A stretch of 64,000 nt of DNA from an uncultured Dorea sp. (GTDB lineage: Bacteria; Bacillota; Clostridia; Lachnospirales; Lachnospiraceae): contig CAMBRQ010000008.1 in assembly GCA_945870325.1 (NCBI GenBank), forward strand, positions 22,449-86,448, in the 5' to 3' direction. Position 1 is the first letter of the stretch. Each line of letters opens with the position of its first letter. The notes under the pieces are model-generated. The model saw nothing but the letters and a program-made list of their open reading frames with translations, was not told the DNA's origin and made no database searches. The position numbers were made by a program, and so were the translations under genes. This document shows, one piece after another, positions 52,013-60,845 of this stretch.

Positions 52013-52032
52013 TAAAAAATTATAGGTAGAAA

Positions 52033-52070
52033 AAGGGCGGCATTTTTGAGATAAAATGCCGTCTTTCCTT
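52033..52070 (+). terminator. terminator after galE
   Basis: GGCGGCATTTT pairs with AAAATGCCGTC around TGAGAT, then TTTCCTTTT. Confidence 0.8.
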
Positions 52071-52136
52071 TTGCGTAGAAAAGTGGTATAATAACTCCGT
52101 ACATCGTGTTCTGTAAATAATCTTGAGGTTGGAGTT

Positions 52137-54203
52137 ATGTCAGAGAAGAAAAAAGAAAAAGAAAAAGTGCAGTTGAAAGGACAATTAAAACTATTTATTC
52201 AGTGGCCGATGATCATGGCGGTGCTTCTGGTTGCAATGAATATCTGGATCTTTGTGATCGACAGACGTGCGGGGCTTCTGATGATTATATTCGTCCTGAT
52301 CTATATTGTTATGGTAGGTATTCTGTATGTGTATAGTAAGTCTATCATTATGAAAGATCTGCTTGAATTCGCTGCCCAGTATGGAATCGTGCAGAATACA
52401 TTGCTGAAAGAACTGGCGATACCCTATGCGATTCTGATGGATGATGGGAAAGCAATCTGGATGAATGACCAGTTTGAGGCGATCTTAGGCGGCAAACCCA
52501 AGGGAGATGCATATATCAGCAAATACATTCCGGAATTAAACAAGAGTATCTTCCCAAAAGAAGACTCTGAGAAAGTCGAGATGGATGTATACTATGAGGA
52601 TAAGGAATATAAGGCGGAACTGCGCAGAGTACCAATAGGTGATTTCAGTGATACGGAGCATCTTCTTAAGATGCCGGAAGAGAAGGAATATTTTATTGCG
52701 GTATATCTTCAGGATGTAACGGAACTGAACAAATACATTAAGGCGACAGAAGAACAGCGTCTGATTGCGGGACTGATTTATATTGATAATTATGATGAAG
52801 TGATTAACAGTGTGGAAGAAGTGCGCCAGTCATTGTTAGTTGCTTTGGTAGACCGGAAGATTAACCAGTACATTGCTAAGGTCAATGGTATCGTTAAGAA
52901 GATGGAGACGGATAAGTATTTTATTGTTATCCAGAAGCAATATTTTAAGCAGTTAGAAGAAGACAAATTTTCTCTTCTAGAAGACGTTAAGTCGGTGAAT
53001 ATTGGAAATGGAATACCAGCCACCCTGAGTATTGGTCTGGGGCTTAGCAGTGAGGCGTATTCCCAGAGTTATAATTTCGCCCGTGTGGCAATCGACCTTG
53101 CGCTTGCCCGTGGCGGCGACCAGGCAGTGATCAAAGATTGCCGTGGTATTACTTACTATGGAGGAAAGCGGGAGCAGACTTCTAAGAATACCCGTGTAAA
53201 AGCAAGGGTCAAGGCAGAGGCGCTTCGAGAATTTATTACGGTAAAGGATAAGATCTTCGTTATGGGTCATAAACTGACCGACGTGGATGCGTTTGGAGCG
53301 GCGATGGGTATCTGCCGCGCGGCAGCAGCACTGGAGAAGAAGGCGAGTATCGTAATTAATGAAGTATCGGCTTCGCTTCGTCCGCTGTACGAAAGTTTTG
53401 AGAATGATCCGGATTATCCGGATGATCTGTTCCTGAACTCAGATCAGGCGATAGACATGGCTGACGAGAATTCTATGGTCATCGTTGTGGATACCAACCG
53501 TCCGCAGATGACAGAATGTGAGGAACTTCTGAAGATCGCGAAGACGATCGTGGTGCTTGACCATCACAGGCAGAGCAGTGATAATATTGACAATGCGCTG
53601 CTTTCTTATATCGAGCCCTATGCATCTTCGGCATGTGAGATGGTAGCAGAAGTTCTGCAGTATATTGTAGATGATGTTAAGATTCCAAAGATTGAGGCGA
53701 GCAGCCTCTATGCCGGAATCATGATTGATACGAATAATTTTGTAAACCGTACGGGTGTGCGTACCTTTGAGGCGGCGGCATTCCTGCGCAGGTGTGGCGC
53801 GGATATTACGCTGGTGCGCAAGATGTTCCGTGATGATATGGAATCTTATCGTGCGAAGGCTGAGATTATCAGCAGTTCAGAAGTGTACCGTGAGAAGTTT
53901 GCCATTGCAATAGGCGTGAACCTTCATATTGAGAGTCCGACCATTATTGGTGCCCAGGCTGCCAATGAGTTGCTGGATATCAGCCAGATTAAGGCATCTT
54001 TTGTTCTTACGGAATATAATGGAAGAATCTATGTGAGCGCACGCTCTATTGATGAGGTGAATGTGCAGATTATTATGGAACGCCTTGGTGGAGGCGGTCA
54101 TATGAATGCGTCAGGCGCGCAGTTCAACCATACGGATATGGATGAAGCGTTGGCCTGCTTGAAACAGGTAATTGATGACATGATGGAGAGAGGAGACATA
54201 TAA
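52137..54203 (+). CDS. gdpP: cyclic-di-AMP phosphodiesterase GdpP
   Basis: A 688-aa membrane protein: two N-terminal spans (about residues 20-65), a PAS-like heme-binding region, a degenerate GGDEF domain, and DHH-DHHA1 phosphodiesterase modules (MGHKLTDVDAFGAAMG, VVVDTN, VVLDHHRQS, DTNNF, GGGGHMNASGAQ). It hydrolyses c-di-AMP. An extended -10 box (TG before TATAAT at 52087-52092) lies 45 nt upstream. The stop abuts rplI, and gdpP-rplI-dnaB is the usual Firmicute order. Loss of GdpP is known to change beta-lactam tolerance in other species. Confidence 0.95.
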   Translation: MSEKKKEKEKVQLKGQLKLFIQWPMIMAVLLVAMNIWIFVIDRRAGLLMIIFVLIYIVMVGILYVYSKSIIMKDLLEFAAQYGIVQNTLLKELAIPYAILMDDGKAIWMNDQFEAILGGKPKGDAYISKYIPELNKSIFPKEDSEKVEMDVYYEDKEYKAELRRVPIGDFSDTEHLLKMPEEKEYFIAVYLQDVTELNKYIKATEEQRLIAGLIYIDNYDEVINSVEEVRQSLLVALVDRKINQYIAKVNGIVKKMETDKYFIVIQKQYFKQLEEDKFSLLEDVKSVNIGNGIPATLSIGLGLSSEAYSQSYNFARVAIDLALARGGDQAVIKDCRGITYYGGKREQTSKNTRVKARVKAEALREFITVKDKIFVMGHKLTDVDAFGAAMGICRAAAALEKKASIVINEVSASLRPLYESFENDPDYPDDLFLNSDQAIDMADENSMVIVVDTNRPQMTECEELLKIAKTIVVLDHHRQSSDNIDNALLSYIEPYASSACEMVAEVLQYIVDDVKIPKIEASSLYAGIMIDTNNFVNRTGVRTFEAAAFLRRCGADITLVRKMFRDDMESYRAKAEIISSSEVYREKFAIAIGVNLHIESPTIIGAQAANELLDISQIKASFVLTEYNGRIYVSARSIDEVNVQIIMERLGGGGHMNASGAQFNHTDMDEALACLKQVIDDMMERGDI

Positions 54204-54204
54204 G

Positions 54205-54654
54205 ATGAAAGTAATATTGACAGAAGACGTAAAATCTCTTGGAAAAAAAGGTGAGATTGTAGAAGTAAGTGATGGCTATGCAAGAAATTTTATCCTGAAG
54301 AAGAAAAAAGGGTTAGAGGCTAACAGCAAGAATCTGAATGACCTAAAGTTAAAGAAAGCGAATGAGGATAAGATTGCGCAGGAGCAGTATGAGGCGGCAC
54401 AGGAACTTGGAAAGAAGATCGAGGCTGGCAAGATTGAAGTGTCTATCAAGACTGGCGAAGGCGGCAAGGCATTCGGCTCTGTTGCGTCCAAAGAGATTGC
54501 AGCAGAAGTAAAAGCGCAGATGGGATTGGATGTAGATAAGAAAAAGGTTCAGTTAAAAGAAGCGATTAAGACATTGGGTACACATACCGTACCGATCAAA
54601 CTGCATCCGAAGGTTACAGCTGAACTTAAGGTGATTGTAACGGAAGAGGCTTAG
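54205..54654 (+). CDS. rplI: 50S ribosomal protein L9
   Basis: A 149-aa protein: MKVILTEDVKSLGKKGEIVE and GYARNFILKKKKGLEA are the N-terminal L9 signature, followed by the connecting helix and the C-terminal domain. AGGAGAC precedes it. One nucleotide separates it from gdpP. Confidence 0.96.
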   Translation: MKVILTEDVKSLGKKGEIVEVSDGYARNFILKKKKGLEANSKNLNDLKLKKANEDKIAQEQYEAAQELGKKIEAGKIEVSIKTGEGGKAFGSVASKEIAAEVKAQMGLDVDKKKVQLKEAIKTLGTHTVPIKLHPKVTAELKVIVTEEA

Positions 54655-54665
54655 GAGGAATAGGC

Positions 54666-56006
54666 ATGGAAGAGGCGCTCATTAAGCGAGTAATGCCCCA
54701 TAGTATAGAAGCAGAACAGTCTGTGGTAGGAGCAATGCTGATGGATAGAGATGCTATAACAACGGCATCTGAGATCATCAGTGGCAATGACTTCTACCAG
54801 AGTGCCTATGGAGTGATCTTTGACTCTATGGTGGAACTTTTCAATGAAGGGAAGCCGGTGGATCTGATTACTTTGCAGGAGAGGCTGAAGGAGAAAGATG
54901 TTCCGGCAGAGATTGCAAGCCTTGAGTTCGTGAAGGACTTGGTAACGGCAGTCCCGACTTCAGCGAATGTCAGGTACTATGCTGAGATTGTGGCGAATAA
55001 GGCTGTGATGCGTAAATTGATTAAATTGAATGAAGAGATTGCCAATACGTGTTATGCTGGAAAAGAATCGCTGGAAGCAATACTTGAAAAGACCGAGAAA
55101 TCGGTCTTTGAATTGTTACAGAAACGGAATACCGGAGATTTTGTGCCAATCAAGCAGGTGGTGTTGAATGCCCTGGAGAAGATTGAGAAGGCTTCCAAGA
55201 GCAAGGGGACAGTAACCGGAATCCCGACGGGATTCATAGACCTGGATTATAAATTATCAGGACTGCAGCCATCAGACCTGGTGCTGGTAGCGGCCAGACC
55301 TTCCATGGGAAAGACTGCATTTGTCCTGAATATTGCGCAGTATATTGCATTTAAAAAAGATAAAAGTGTTGCCATCTTCAGTCTTGAGATGTCGAAGGAG
55401 CAGTTGGTGAACCGACTGTTTTCACTGGAGTCCCAGGTGGATGCCCAGGCGCTCAGAACCGGCAATATGAAGGATTCGGATTGGGAGAAACTGATTGAAG
55501 GAGCAGGCATCATCGGAAAGTCCAAGTTGATTATTGATGATACTCCGGGTATCTCCATATCAGAACTTCGTTCCAAATGCCGTAAGTATAAGTTAGAACA
55601 AGGGCTTGATGTTATCATCATCGACTACTTGCAGTTGATGACCGGAAGCGTGGGCAAGAGTTCTGAGTCCAGGCAGCAGGAGATCTCTGAGATATCCCGT
55701 TCTCTTAAGGGACTGGCAAGAGAGTTGAATGTTCCGGTGATTGCGCTGTCGCAGTTAAGCCGTGCGGTAGAAAGCCGTCCGGACAAGCGCCCGATGCTTT
55801 CAGACTTACGTGAGTCCGGTGCCATCGAGCAGGATGCGGATGTGGTTATGTTTATTTACAGAGATGAATATTATAATAAAGATTCTGAATTCAAGAAACA
55901 GGCGGAGATTATCATCGCAAAACAAAGAAACGGTCCTGTGGGGACCGTTAATCTGGCTTGGCTTGGCGAATACACGAAGTTCGCGAACCTAAGCAGGCAA
56001 GAATAA
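54666..56006 (+). CDS. dnaB: replicative DNA helicase DnaB
   Basis: A 446-aa helicase: N-terminal HSIEAEQSVVGAMLMD, linker, RecA-like core with Walker A ARPSMGKTAF, Walker B VIIIDYLQLM and the loop LSQLSRAVE. TAGGAGG precedes ATG 54666. No intein or insertion is present. Follows rplI in the standard order. Confidence 0.96.
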   Translation: MEEALIKRVMPHSIEAEQSVVGAMLMDRDAITTASEIISGNDFYQSAYGVIFDSMVELFNEGKPVDLITLQERLKEKDVPAEIASLEFVKDLVTAVPTSANVRYYAEIVANKAVMRKLIKLNEEIANTCYAGKESLEAILEKTEKSVFELLQKRNTGDFVPIKQVVLNALEKIEKASKSKGTVTGIPTGFIDLDYKLSGLQPSDLVLVAARPSMGKTAFVLNIAQYIAFKKDKSVAIFSLEMSKEQLVNRLFSLESQVDAQALRTGNMKDSDWEKLIEGAGIIGKSKLIIDDTPGISISELRSKCRKYKLEQGLDVIIIDYLQLMTGSVGKSSESRQQEISEISRSLKGLARELNVPVIALSQLSRAVESRPDKRPMLSDLRESGAIEQDADVVMFIYRDEYYNKDSEFKKQAEIIIAKQRNGPVGTVNLAWLGEYTKFANLSRQE

Positions 56007-56348
56007 TTTCTTGAGTTTTTTGACTGGACCGGTTTCCGCGGCAGATTTCCGATAGGATTGCTGCTGGCGGATGAGCTGGTCCAGTTTTTTGAATTCTTCC
56101 TCCTCCTGGCGTTCCTTGGCATCCAGAAGGAAGGACATCTCTTTGCTGATCATAGACAGCAGGACCTCATTGTTGTTCTCGAGCATTCGCTTCATATGTA
56201 GCTGCTCTCTGGTGCGCTTGATATCCGGAATCAGTGCTTTCAATTCAGAGAACGGAACGCCCTGCTCGTACAGTTCTTTGATGCAGCTGTATAGTTTCGC
56301 ATCATCTTTTGTCTCCCTTTTTAACTGTTCTAACGCGTTGCTACCCAT
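55989..56348 (-). CDS. coiled-coil protein of unknown function
   Basis: A 119-aa, highly charged, helical protein (GSNALEQLKRETKDDAKLYS; EEEEFKKLDQLIRQQQ). ATG 56348 follows AAGGGGG. It overlaps the dnaB 3' end by 18 nt in convergent direction. I do not recognise a family. Confidence 0.6.
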   Translation of the reverse strand: MGSNALEQLKRETKDDAKLYSCIKELYEQGVPFSELKALIPDIKRTREQLHMKRMLENNNEVLLSMISKEMSFLLDAKERQEEEEFKKLDQLIRQQQSYRKSAAETGPVKKLKKLFLPA

Positions 56349-56456
56349 GTTTTTATACCCCCTTATCAAAACTTGTCCTTTATATGGGCGTCTTTATCAT
56401 AGCATGGGTATTATGCGAAACAAGTAAAAAGGTGTCAGCAGTTAAAAATAAAATAT

Positions 56457-56489
56457 AAAAAGAATGTGCCAGACAGCACATTCTTTTTT
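56457..56489. terminator. bidirectional terminator beside the ferredoxin genes
   Basis: AAAAAGAATGTGC pairs perfectly with GCACATTCTTTTT around a 6-nt loop. Confidence 0.85.
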
Positions 56490-56510
56490 GTAGTTGCTTT
56501 TTAAAGATAA

Positions 56511-56681
56511 TTAGCCTTCTGTGATTGCACCTGCTGGACATCCGTCAGCGCAAGCACCACAATCTACACAAGCGTCAGCATCGATCTCGAAGTGATCAGC
56601 TCCTTCGGAGATAGCTCCGACTGGACATGTATCAGCGCATGCTCCACAGCTTACACATGCATCAGTAATTACGTGTGCCAT
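56511..56681 (-). CDS. 2[4Fe-4S] ferredoxin, copy 1
   Basis: A 56-aa protein with the classic bacterial ferredoxin pattern in two halves: CVSCGACADTCPVGAI and CVDCGACADGCPAGAI. It holds two 4Fe-4S clusters and carries low-potential electrons. AAAGGAGGG before ATG 56681. It follows a near-identical paralogue by 51 nt; both have MAHVI starts and the GADHFEIDADACVDCGACA middle. Confidence 0.93.
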   Translation of the reverse strand: MAHVITDACVSCGACADTCPVGAISEGADHFEIDADACVDCGACADGCPAGAITEG

Positions 56682-56732
56682 AATATGTACCCTCCTTTTT
56701 AGAATATGGATATAAACAAATGCTTAATTGCA

Positions 56733-56903
56733 TTAGTTAGCAGAGATAGCTCCTGCAGGACACTGAGCAGCGCAAGCGCCACAGTCAACACAAGCGTCAG
56801 CATCGATTTCAAAATGATCTGCTCCCTGAGAGATAGCGCCAACTGGACATTCAGATGCGCATGCTCCACAACTTAAGCAATCATCACTAATTACGTGTGC
56901 CAT
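56733..56903 (-). CDS. 2[4Fe-4S] ferredoxin, copy 2
   Basis: A 56-aa ferredoxin with CLSCGACASECPVGAI and CVDCGACAAQCPAGAI. ATG 56903 follows GGAGGG. Upstream gene of the tandem pair, same strand, probably one transcript ending at 56457-56489. The copies differ mainly in the spacer residues near the first cluster and at the C-terminus. Confidence 0.93.
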   Translation of the reverse strand: MAHVISDDCLSCGACASECPVGAISQGADHFEIDADACVDCGACAAQCPAGAISAN

Positions 56904-56990
56904 AGTATGTACCCTCCTTGTTTAGTATATAGACATAAAAGAGTTTTTAGTCTATCCATATCATAATACAAAAGCCCAAAATATACAAGA

Positions 56991-57090
56991 GGGGACGGGG
57001 GTTTTTTCAATTTCCCCCGTCCCCGATTGGATTTGCCGTGTCCTTTTTTCGATTTGCCGTGTCCCTTTTTCGATTTGCCGTGTCCCCAAT
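56991..57090. repeat. dispersed hairpin repeat, copy 4
   Basis: GGGGACGGGGG and CCCCCGTCCCC arms around a T-rich loop, then three tandem units of TTTGCCGTGTCC, each with a T-run. It lies between the ferredoxins and the binding-protein gene. Confidence 0.85.
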
Positions 57091-57187
57091 TAAAAAAATT
57101 AAGAAAATTTTCAACATTTTTTCACGTTTTTGGTGTATAGTGTTCTGTGTTAGTAATGATGAATATATTCATAGGAGAGAAAAAGTC

Positions 57188-58396
57188 ATGAAGAAAAGTA
57201 GTAGTGTCATAGCGGCAGCAGTATGTGTGGCAATGCTTACATGTGCATGTACGGCTCCGAAAGATAAAGAAGAAAACAAGGAGCCTGTTGCGAATATAGA
57301 ACAGCAGCAGACAGAGGAGAAAGAGTATCAAGGCAAACTGGATCTGATAGAGCCGTCTGCTTACAACAACGTAGATGGGCTGGGGCTGGAGCCGGGATCG
57401 TATATCTCGGTGATTGGGAAGGATGAAGGCAGCCAGTACTGGAATGAAGTAAAAGCCGGCGCGGAACAGGCGGCAAAGGATCTTAATGAACACCTTGGAT
57501 ATGAAGGAAAGGATAAGATTAAGGTTACCTACAGCGCTCCGGCTACAGCGGACAATGTTGATGAGCAGGTGAATATTCTGGATGAAGAACTGGCAAGGTA
57601 TCCGGTGGCACTTGGGATTGCCATCGCAGATGCGAGTGCCTGCGAAGTGCAATTTGATCTGGCGGCAGAGAGTGACATCCCGATCGTTGCATTTGATTCG
57701 GGAAGCGATTATCAGGGATTGATGGCAATGGTTTCAACGGATAACCAGGCGGCAGCCCGCGAGGCGACAGGGAAACTTGCGGAAGCCATTGATGATGCCG
57801 GAGAGATCGCTTTATTCGTGCACGATTCCAAATCCATGACAGCTGTGGATCGTGAGAACGCCTTTAAAGAAGAGATTCAGAATAAGCATCCGAATATTAC
57901 AATTGCAAATGTCTACCACATGGATCAGTTGTCAGAGATGCAGCAGATCGTTGCTGACGAGATTAATGCAGGAACTTATCAGAAGGATCAGACAGAAGAA
58001 GGGGATGCTCCTCATGATGCGGAATTAGTTACAGCAGACAGCATTACGGAGGAGGAAGTAATAGACTATATCTTTGCCAAACATCCGGATCTGAAAGGAT
58101 GTTACGCAACAAACGGTACGGCAGTAAAACTTGCGCTTGACGGGATAGAGAGAAACGAAGCGAAAGATATGGAGGTTGTCGGATTTGATGCGGACGAGGA
58201 AGAGATTGAAGCATTGGAAGATGGAAAAGTTGTGGGGCTAATCGTTCAGAATCCGTTCGGAATGGGATATGCGACAGTAATCGCAGCGGCAAGAGCATCT
58301 CTTGATATGGGGAATGAAGCATTTGTCAATACGGGCTATACCTGGGTGACAAAAGATAATCTCAAAGAAGAAAGCGTCCGGAAAATGCTATATTAA
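57188..58396 (+). CDS. periplasmic sugar-binding-type lipoprotein
   Basis: A 402-aa protein with a lipoprotein signal (hydrophobic AAAVCVAMLT, then CAC), an acidic linker and a type-1 periplasmic binding fold: SQYWNEVKAGAEQAAKDL, IPIVAFDSGSD, VGFDADEEEIEALEDG, VQNPFGMGY. This is the fold of ribose/galactose-binding proteins. GGAGAG before ATG 57188 sets the start; upstream codons in the same frame lie in the repeat. No permease or ATPase is adjacent, so it is an orphan binding protein, for transport shared with another locus or for sensing. Confidence 0.85.
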   Translation: MKKSSSVIAAAVCVAMLTCACTAPKDKEENKEPVANIEQQQTEEKEYQGKLDLIEPSAYNNVDGLGLEPGSYISVIGKDEGSQYWNEVKAGAEQAAKDLNEHLGYEGKDKIKVTYSAPATADNVDEQVNILDEELARYPVALGIAIADASACEVQFDLAAESDIPIVAFDSGSDYQGLMAMVSTDNQAAAREATGKLAEAIDDAGEIALFVHDSKSMTAVDRENAFKEEIQNKHPNITIANVYHMDQLSEMQQIVADEINAGTYQKDQTEEGDAPHDAELVTADSITEEEVIDYIFAKHPDLKGCYATNGTAVKLALDGIERNEAKDMEVVGFDADEEEIEALEDGKVVGLIVQNPFGMGYATVIAAARASLDMGNEAFVNTGYTWVTKDNLKEESVRKMLY

Positions 58397-58415
58397 ATTT
58401 GATCTTATATGACGG

Positions 58416-58467
58416 GTTATAAAAAGCAGCGATAAAAACAATGCTTCGTTTTTATCGCTGCTTTTTA
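58416..58467. terminator. bidirectional terminator, perfect 22-bp stem
   Basis: Arms 58416-58437 and 58446-58467 are perfectly complementary, core AGCAGCGATAAAAAC, loop 8 nt, with A and T runs in the stem. Lies between convergent genes. Confidence 0.85.
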
Positions 58468-58484
58468 TATCGTTCATTTATTGA

Positions 58485-59768
58485 TTAGTCTGTATCAGTG
58501 TTGTCGTCCTCCAAAGGTTTCTCCGGAAGATATAGATGCACGCTTTCAATTCTGTTCTTGTCCAGTTTCTCAACAATCATGCGGATGCCATCATCGCTGA
58601 TAATGCTGTCGTCTACTTCAGGAAGACGATCCAGACGTTCAATAATGAAGCCTCCAAGAGAATCGTACTCTTCCGAATGCAGCTGAAGTTCCAGACGGTC
58701 ATTCAGATCATCCAGATTCGTAGAGCCCTCTACGATATATTCGCGATCGCTGATTTGCTGGATAAAATCTTCTTCATTCTCATCATACTCATCATGAATC
58801 TCGCCGACAATCTCCTCCAGAATATCCTCTAATGTGATCAGCCCGGCAGTCTCGCCATACTCGTCTAATACAATTGCAATGTTAAAAGAAGCTTGGCGCA
58901 TCTCCACAAGAAGTTCTGAGATACTCTTATATTCATAAGTAAAATACGCTTCTCGAAGGATATCACGGATATGAAATTCTTTTCGATTGTCATATAACAG
59001 CAAGTCCTTCATATTAATAGTACCAACTACGTTGTCCGTTGTCTCCTCGAAAATCGGAAGTCTTGTGAATTTATCCTCACGGAAGATGTCGATTAATTCC
59101 TCGTAAGTACTATTGATATCTGCAAATGTTACATGAACACGGGGAACCATAACGTCCTTGGCTCTGGCATCGCCCAGATCAAATACGTTATTGATCATCT
59201 CCCTTTCATCGGATTCAATGACACCATCCTCGTGACTGACATCTACGATGGTACGCAATTCATTCTCAGTCATGGTCGTATTCTTGGCTTTCGGATCCAC
59301 ACGGAGAAGGAATAGTACTCCGGTAGAAAGTCCATTAATAATGAAGATGGCAGGAGTCATAACCTTCATGAACAGGCTAATGATCGGTGCATATATTAAT
59401 GACATCCGTTCGGCATGTATGGTTGCCATCGTTTTTGGAGTAATCTCTCCAAATAATAAGATCAGCACGGTCAGGATTCCACTGGCAATTGCTACCATGG
59501 AACCGCCAAAATTATAAGCCAGCGTAGTGGTCAGGGATGCGGCGGATAGGTTAACGATGTTGTTGCCGATCAATATGGCGCTTAGCATCTTGCCGGAATC
59601 ATCCGTGACTTTTAATACGGTCTTGGCACGCTTGTTGCCCTCTTCGACCAGACTACGGATTCGAATTTTGTTAACAGTTGTTAATGCTGTCTCTGCAGAT
59701 GAAAAAAATGCAGACAGTCCTAATAAAATAAGTAGAATAATGAGTTGTGTGACATCACTCGAGTCCAA
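58485..59768 (-). CDS. CNNM/CorC-type membrane protein (DUF21, CBS, transporter-associated domain)
   Basis: A 427-aa protein: DUF21 with three to four spans (ILLILLGLSAFFSSAETALT), a CBS pair (DVMVPRVHVTFADINSTYEE and FNIAIVLDEYGETAGLITLEDILEEIVGEI) and a C-terminal CorC_HlyC domain. The family moves magnesium or other divalent ions; the old name hemolysin is misleading. Start is TTG 59768 with GGAGTG upstream. Monocistronic and convergent with the binding-protein gene. Confidence 0.88.
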   Translation of the reverse strand: MDSSDVTQLIILLILLGLSAFFSSAETALTTVNKIRIRSLVEEGNKRAKTVLKVTDDSGKMLSAILIGNNIVNLSAASLTTTLAYNFGGSMVAIASGILTVLILLFGEITPKTMATIHAERMSLIYAPIISLFMKVMTPAIFIINGLSTGVLFLLRVDPKAKNTTMTENELRTIVDVSHEDGVIESDEREMINNVFDLGDARAKDVMVPRVHVTFADINSTYEELIDIFREDKFTRLPIFEETTDNVVGTINMKDLLLYDNRKEFHIRDILREAYFTYEYKSISELLVEMRQASFNIAIVLDEYGETAGLITLEDILEEIVGEIHDEYDENEEDFIQQISDREYIVEGSTNLDDLNDRLELQLHSEEYDSLGGFIIERLDRLPEVDDSIISDDGIRMIVEKLDKNRIESVHLYLPEKPLEDDNTDTD

Positions 59769-59845
59769 TTGATAAGTTCACTCCTTTTTGATTAAAATTA
59801 CTTGGAACTAATATACCGCATTTATAGTGATTTTGCAAGTGTGCG

Positions 59846-59874
59846 TTGAATTTGTGGGATATTTAGTGTATGAT
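59846..59874 (+). promoter_or_regulatory. promoter of murB-rapZ-whiA-HPr
   Basis: TTGAAT at 59846-59851 and TATGAT at 59869-59874, spacer 17. Confidence 0.65.
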
Positions 59875-59932
59875 GTACGAAGAAAATGAGAAGCAATATA
59901 ATTTGAAATAGATTATGAAAATGGAGAATAAC

Positions 59933-60844
59933 ATGAATCAAAGATTATATAATGAATTATTAGAGATTGTAACAAAAGAGCAGATTAAAATCGAAGAACC
60001 TATGAGAAGACATACGACTTTCCGCGTGGGTGGTCCGGCAGACCTGTTCCTGATGCCAAGGACACCGGATGAGGTGAAGCGTATCGTGGATTTATTGAAT
60101 AAAGAGAGCGTGCCGTATTATATCTTAGGAAATGGAAGTAATCTTCTGGTGTCAGATCAGGGATACCGGGGCGTAATTGTGCAGATTTACAAAGAGATGA
60201 ATCAGATCGAGATAGAAGGCGATGTTGTAAGAGCCCAGGCAGGCGCGTTATTGTCTGCGGTTGCCAATCGGGCACTGGAGGCAGAACTTGCAGGGTTCGA
60301 ATTCGCGGCAGGCATCCCTGGAACCCTGGGTGGCGCATGTGTAATGAATGCCGGAGCCTATGGTGGTGAGATGAAAGATGTCCTGAAAGAAGTTACGGTA
60401 CTTACGCCAGATGGAGAGATGATTACAATACCAGGAGAAAAATTGGAGTTGGGATATCGAACAAGCATCATTGCGAAAAAAGGTTACATCGTACTGGAGG
60501 CACAGATACAGTTACATGATGGAGAGAAAGATGCGATAAAAGCGGTGATGGATGATCTGAAGGAGAGGCGGGTAAGCAAGCAGCCATTGGAGTATCCAAG
60601 TGCAGGAAGCACCTTCAAAAGACCGGAAGGATATTTTGCCGGCAAATTAATTCAGGACGCGGGACTTCGTGGATTCCAGGTAGGTGGAGCGCAGGTGTCA
60701 GAGAAGCACTGCGGCTTTGTAATTAACAAGGATCATGCGACTGCGGCTGATGTAGCAGAACTGATGCGTCAGGTGTCAGAGCGGGTGGAAGAACAATTCG
60801 GAGTAAAACTTGAACCGGAAGTGAAGAGACTGGGAGAATTCTAA
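59933..60844 (+). CDS. murB: UDP-N-acetylenolpyruvoylglucosamine reductase
   Basis: A 303-aa FAD enzyme that makes UDP-MurNAc for peptidoglycan. Motifs: TTFRVGGPADLF, LGNGSNLLVSD, FAAGIPGTLGGACVMNAGAYGGEM, and YPSAGSTFKRP with the catalytic Ser, then HCGFVIN. Of three in-frame ATGs, 59933 has GGAG in the best place. It is followed by rapZ one base after its stop. Confidence 0.95.
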   Translation: MNQRLYNELLEIVTKEQIKIEEPMRRHTTFRVGGPADLFLMPRTPDEVKRIVDLLNKESVPYYILGNGSNLLVSDQGYRGVIVQIYKEMNQIEIEGDVVRAQAGALLSAVANRALEAELAGFEFAAGIPGTLGGACVMNAGAYGGEMKDVLKEVTVLTPDGEMITIPGEKLELGYRTSIIAKKGYIVLEAQIQLHDGEKDAIKAVMDDLKERRVSKQPLEYPSAGSTFKRPEGYFAGKLIQDAGLRGFQVGGAQVSEKHCGFVINKDHATAADVAELMRQVSERVEEQFGVKLEPEVKRLGEF

Positions 60845-60845
60845 G

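Noticed and set aside
57038..57187. Upstream extension of the sugar-binding lipoprotein
   Set aside because: These codons lie in the dispersed repeat; the signal peptide and ribosome site place the start at 57188.
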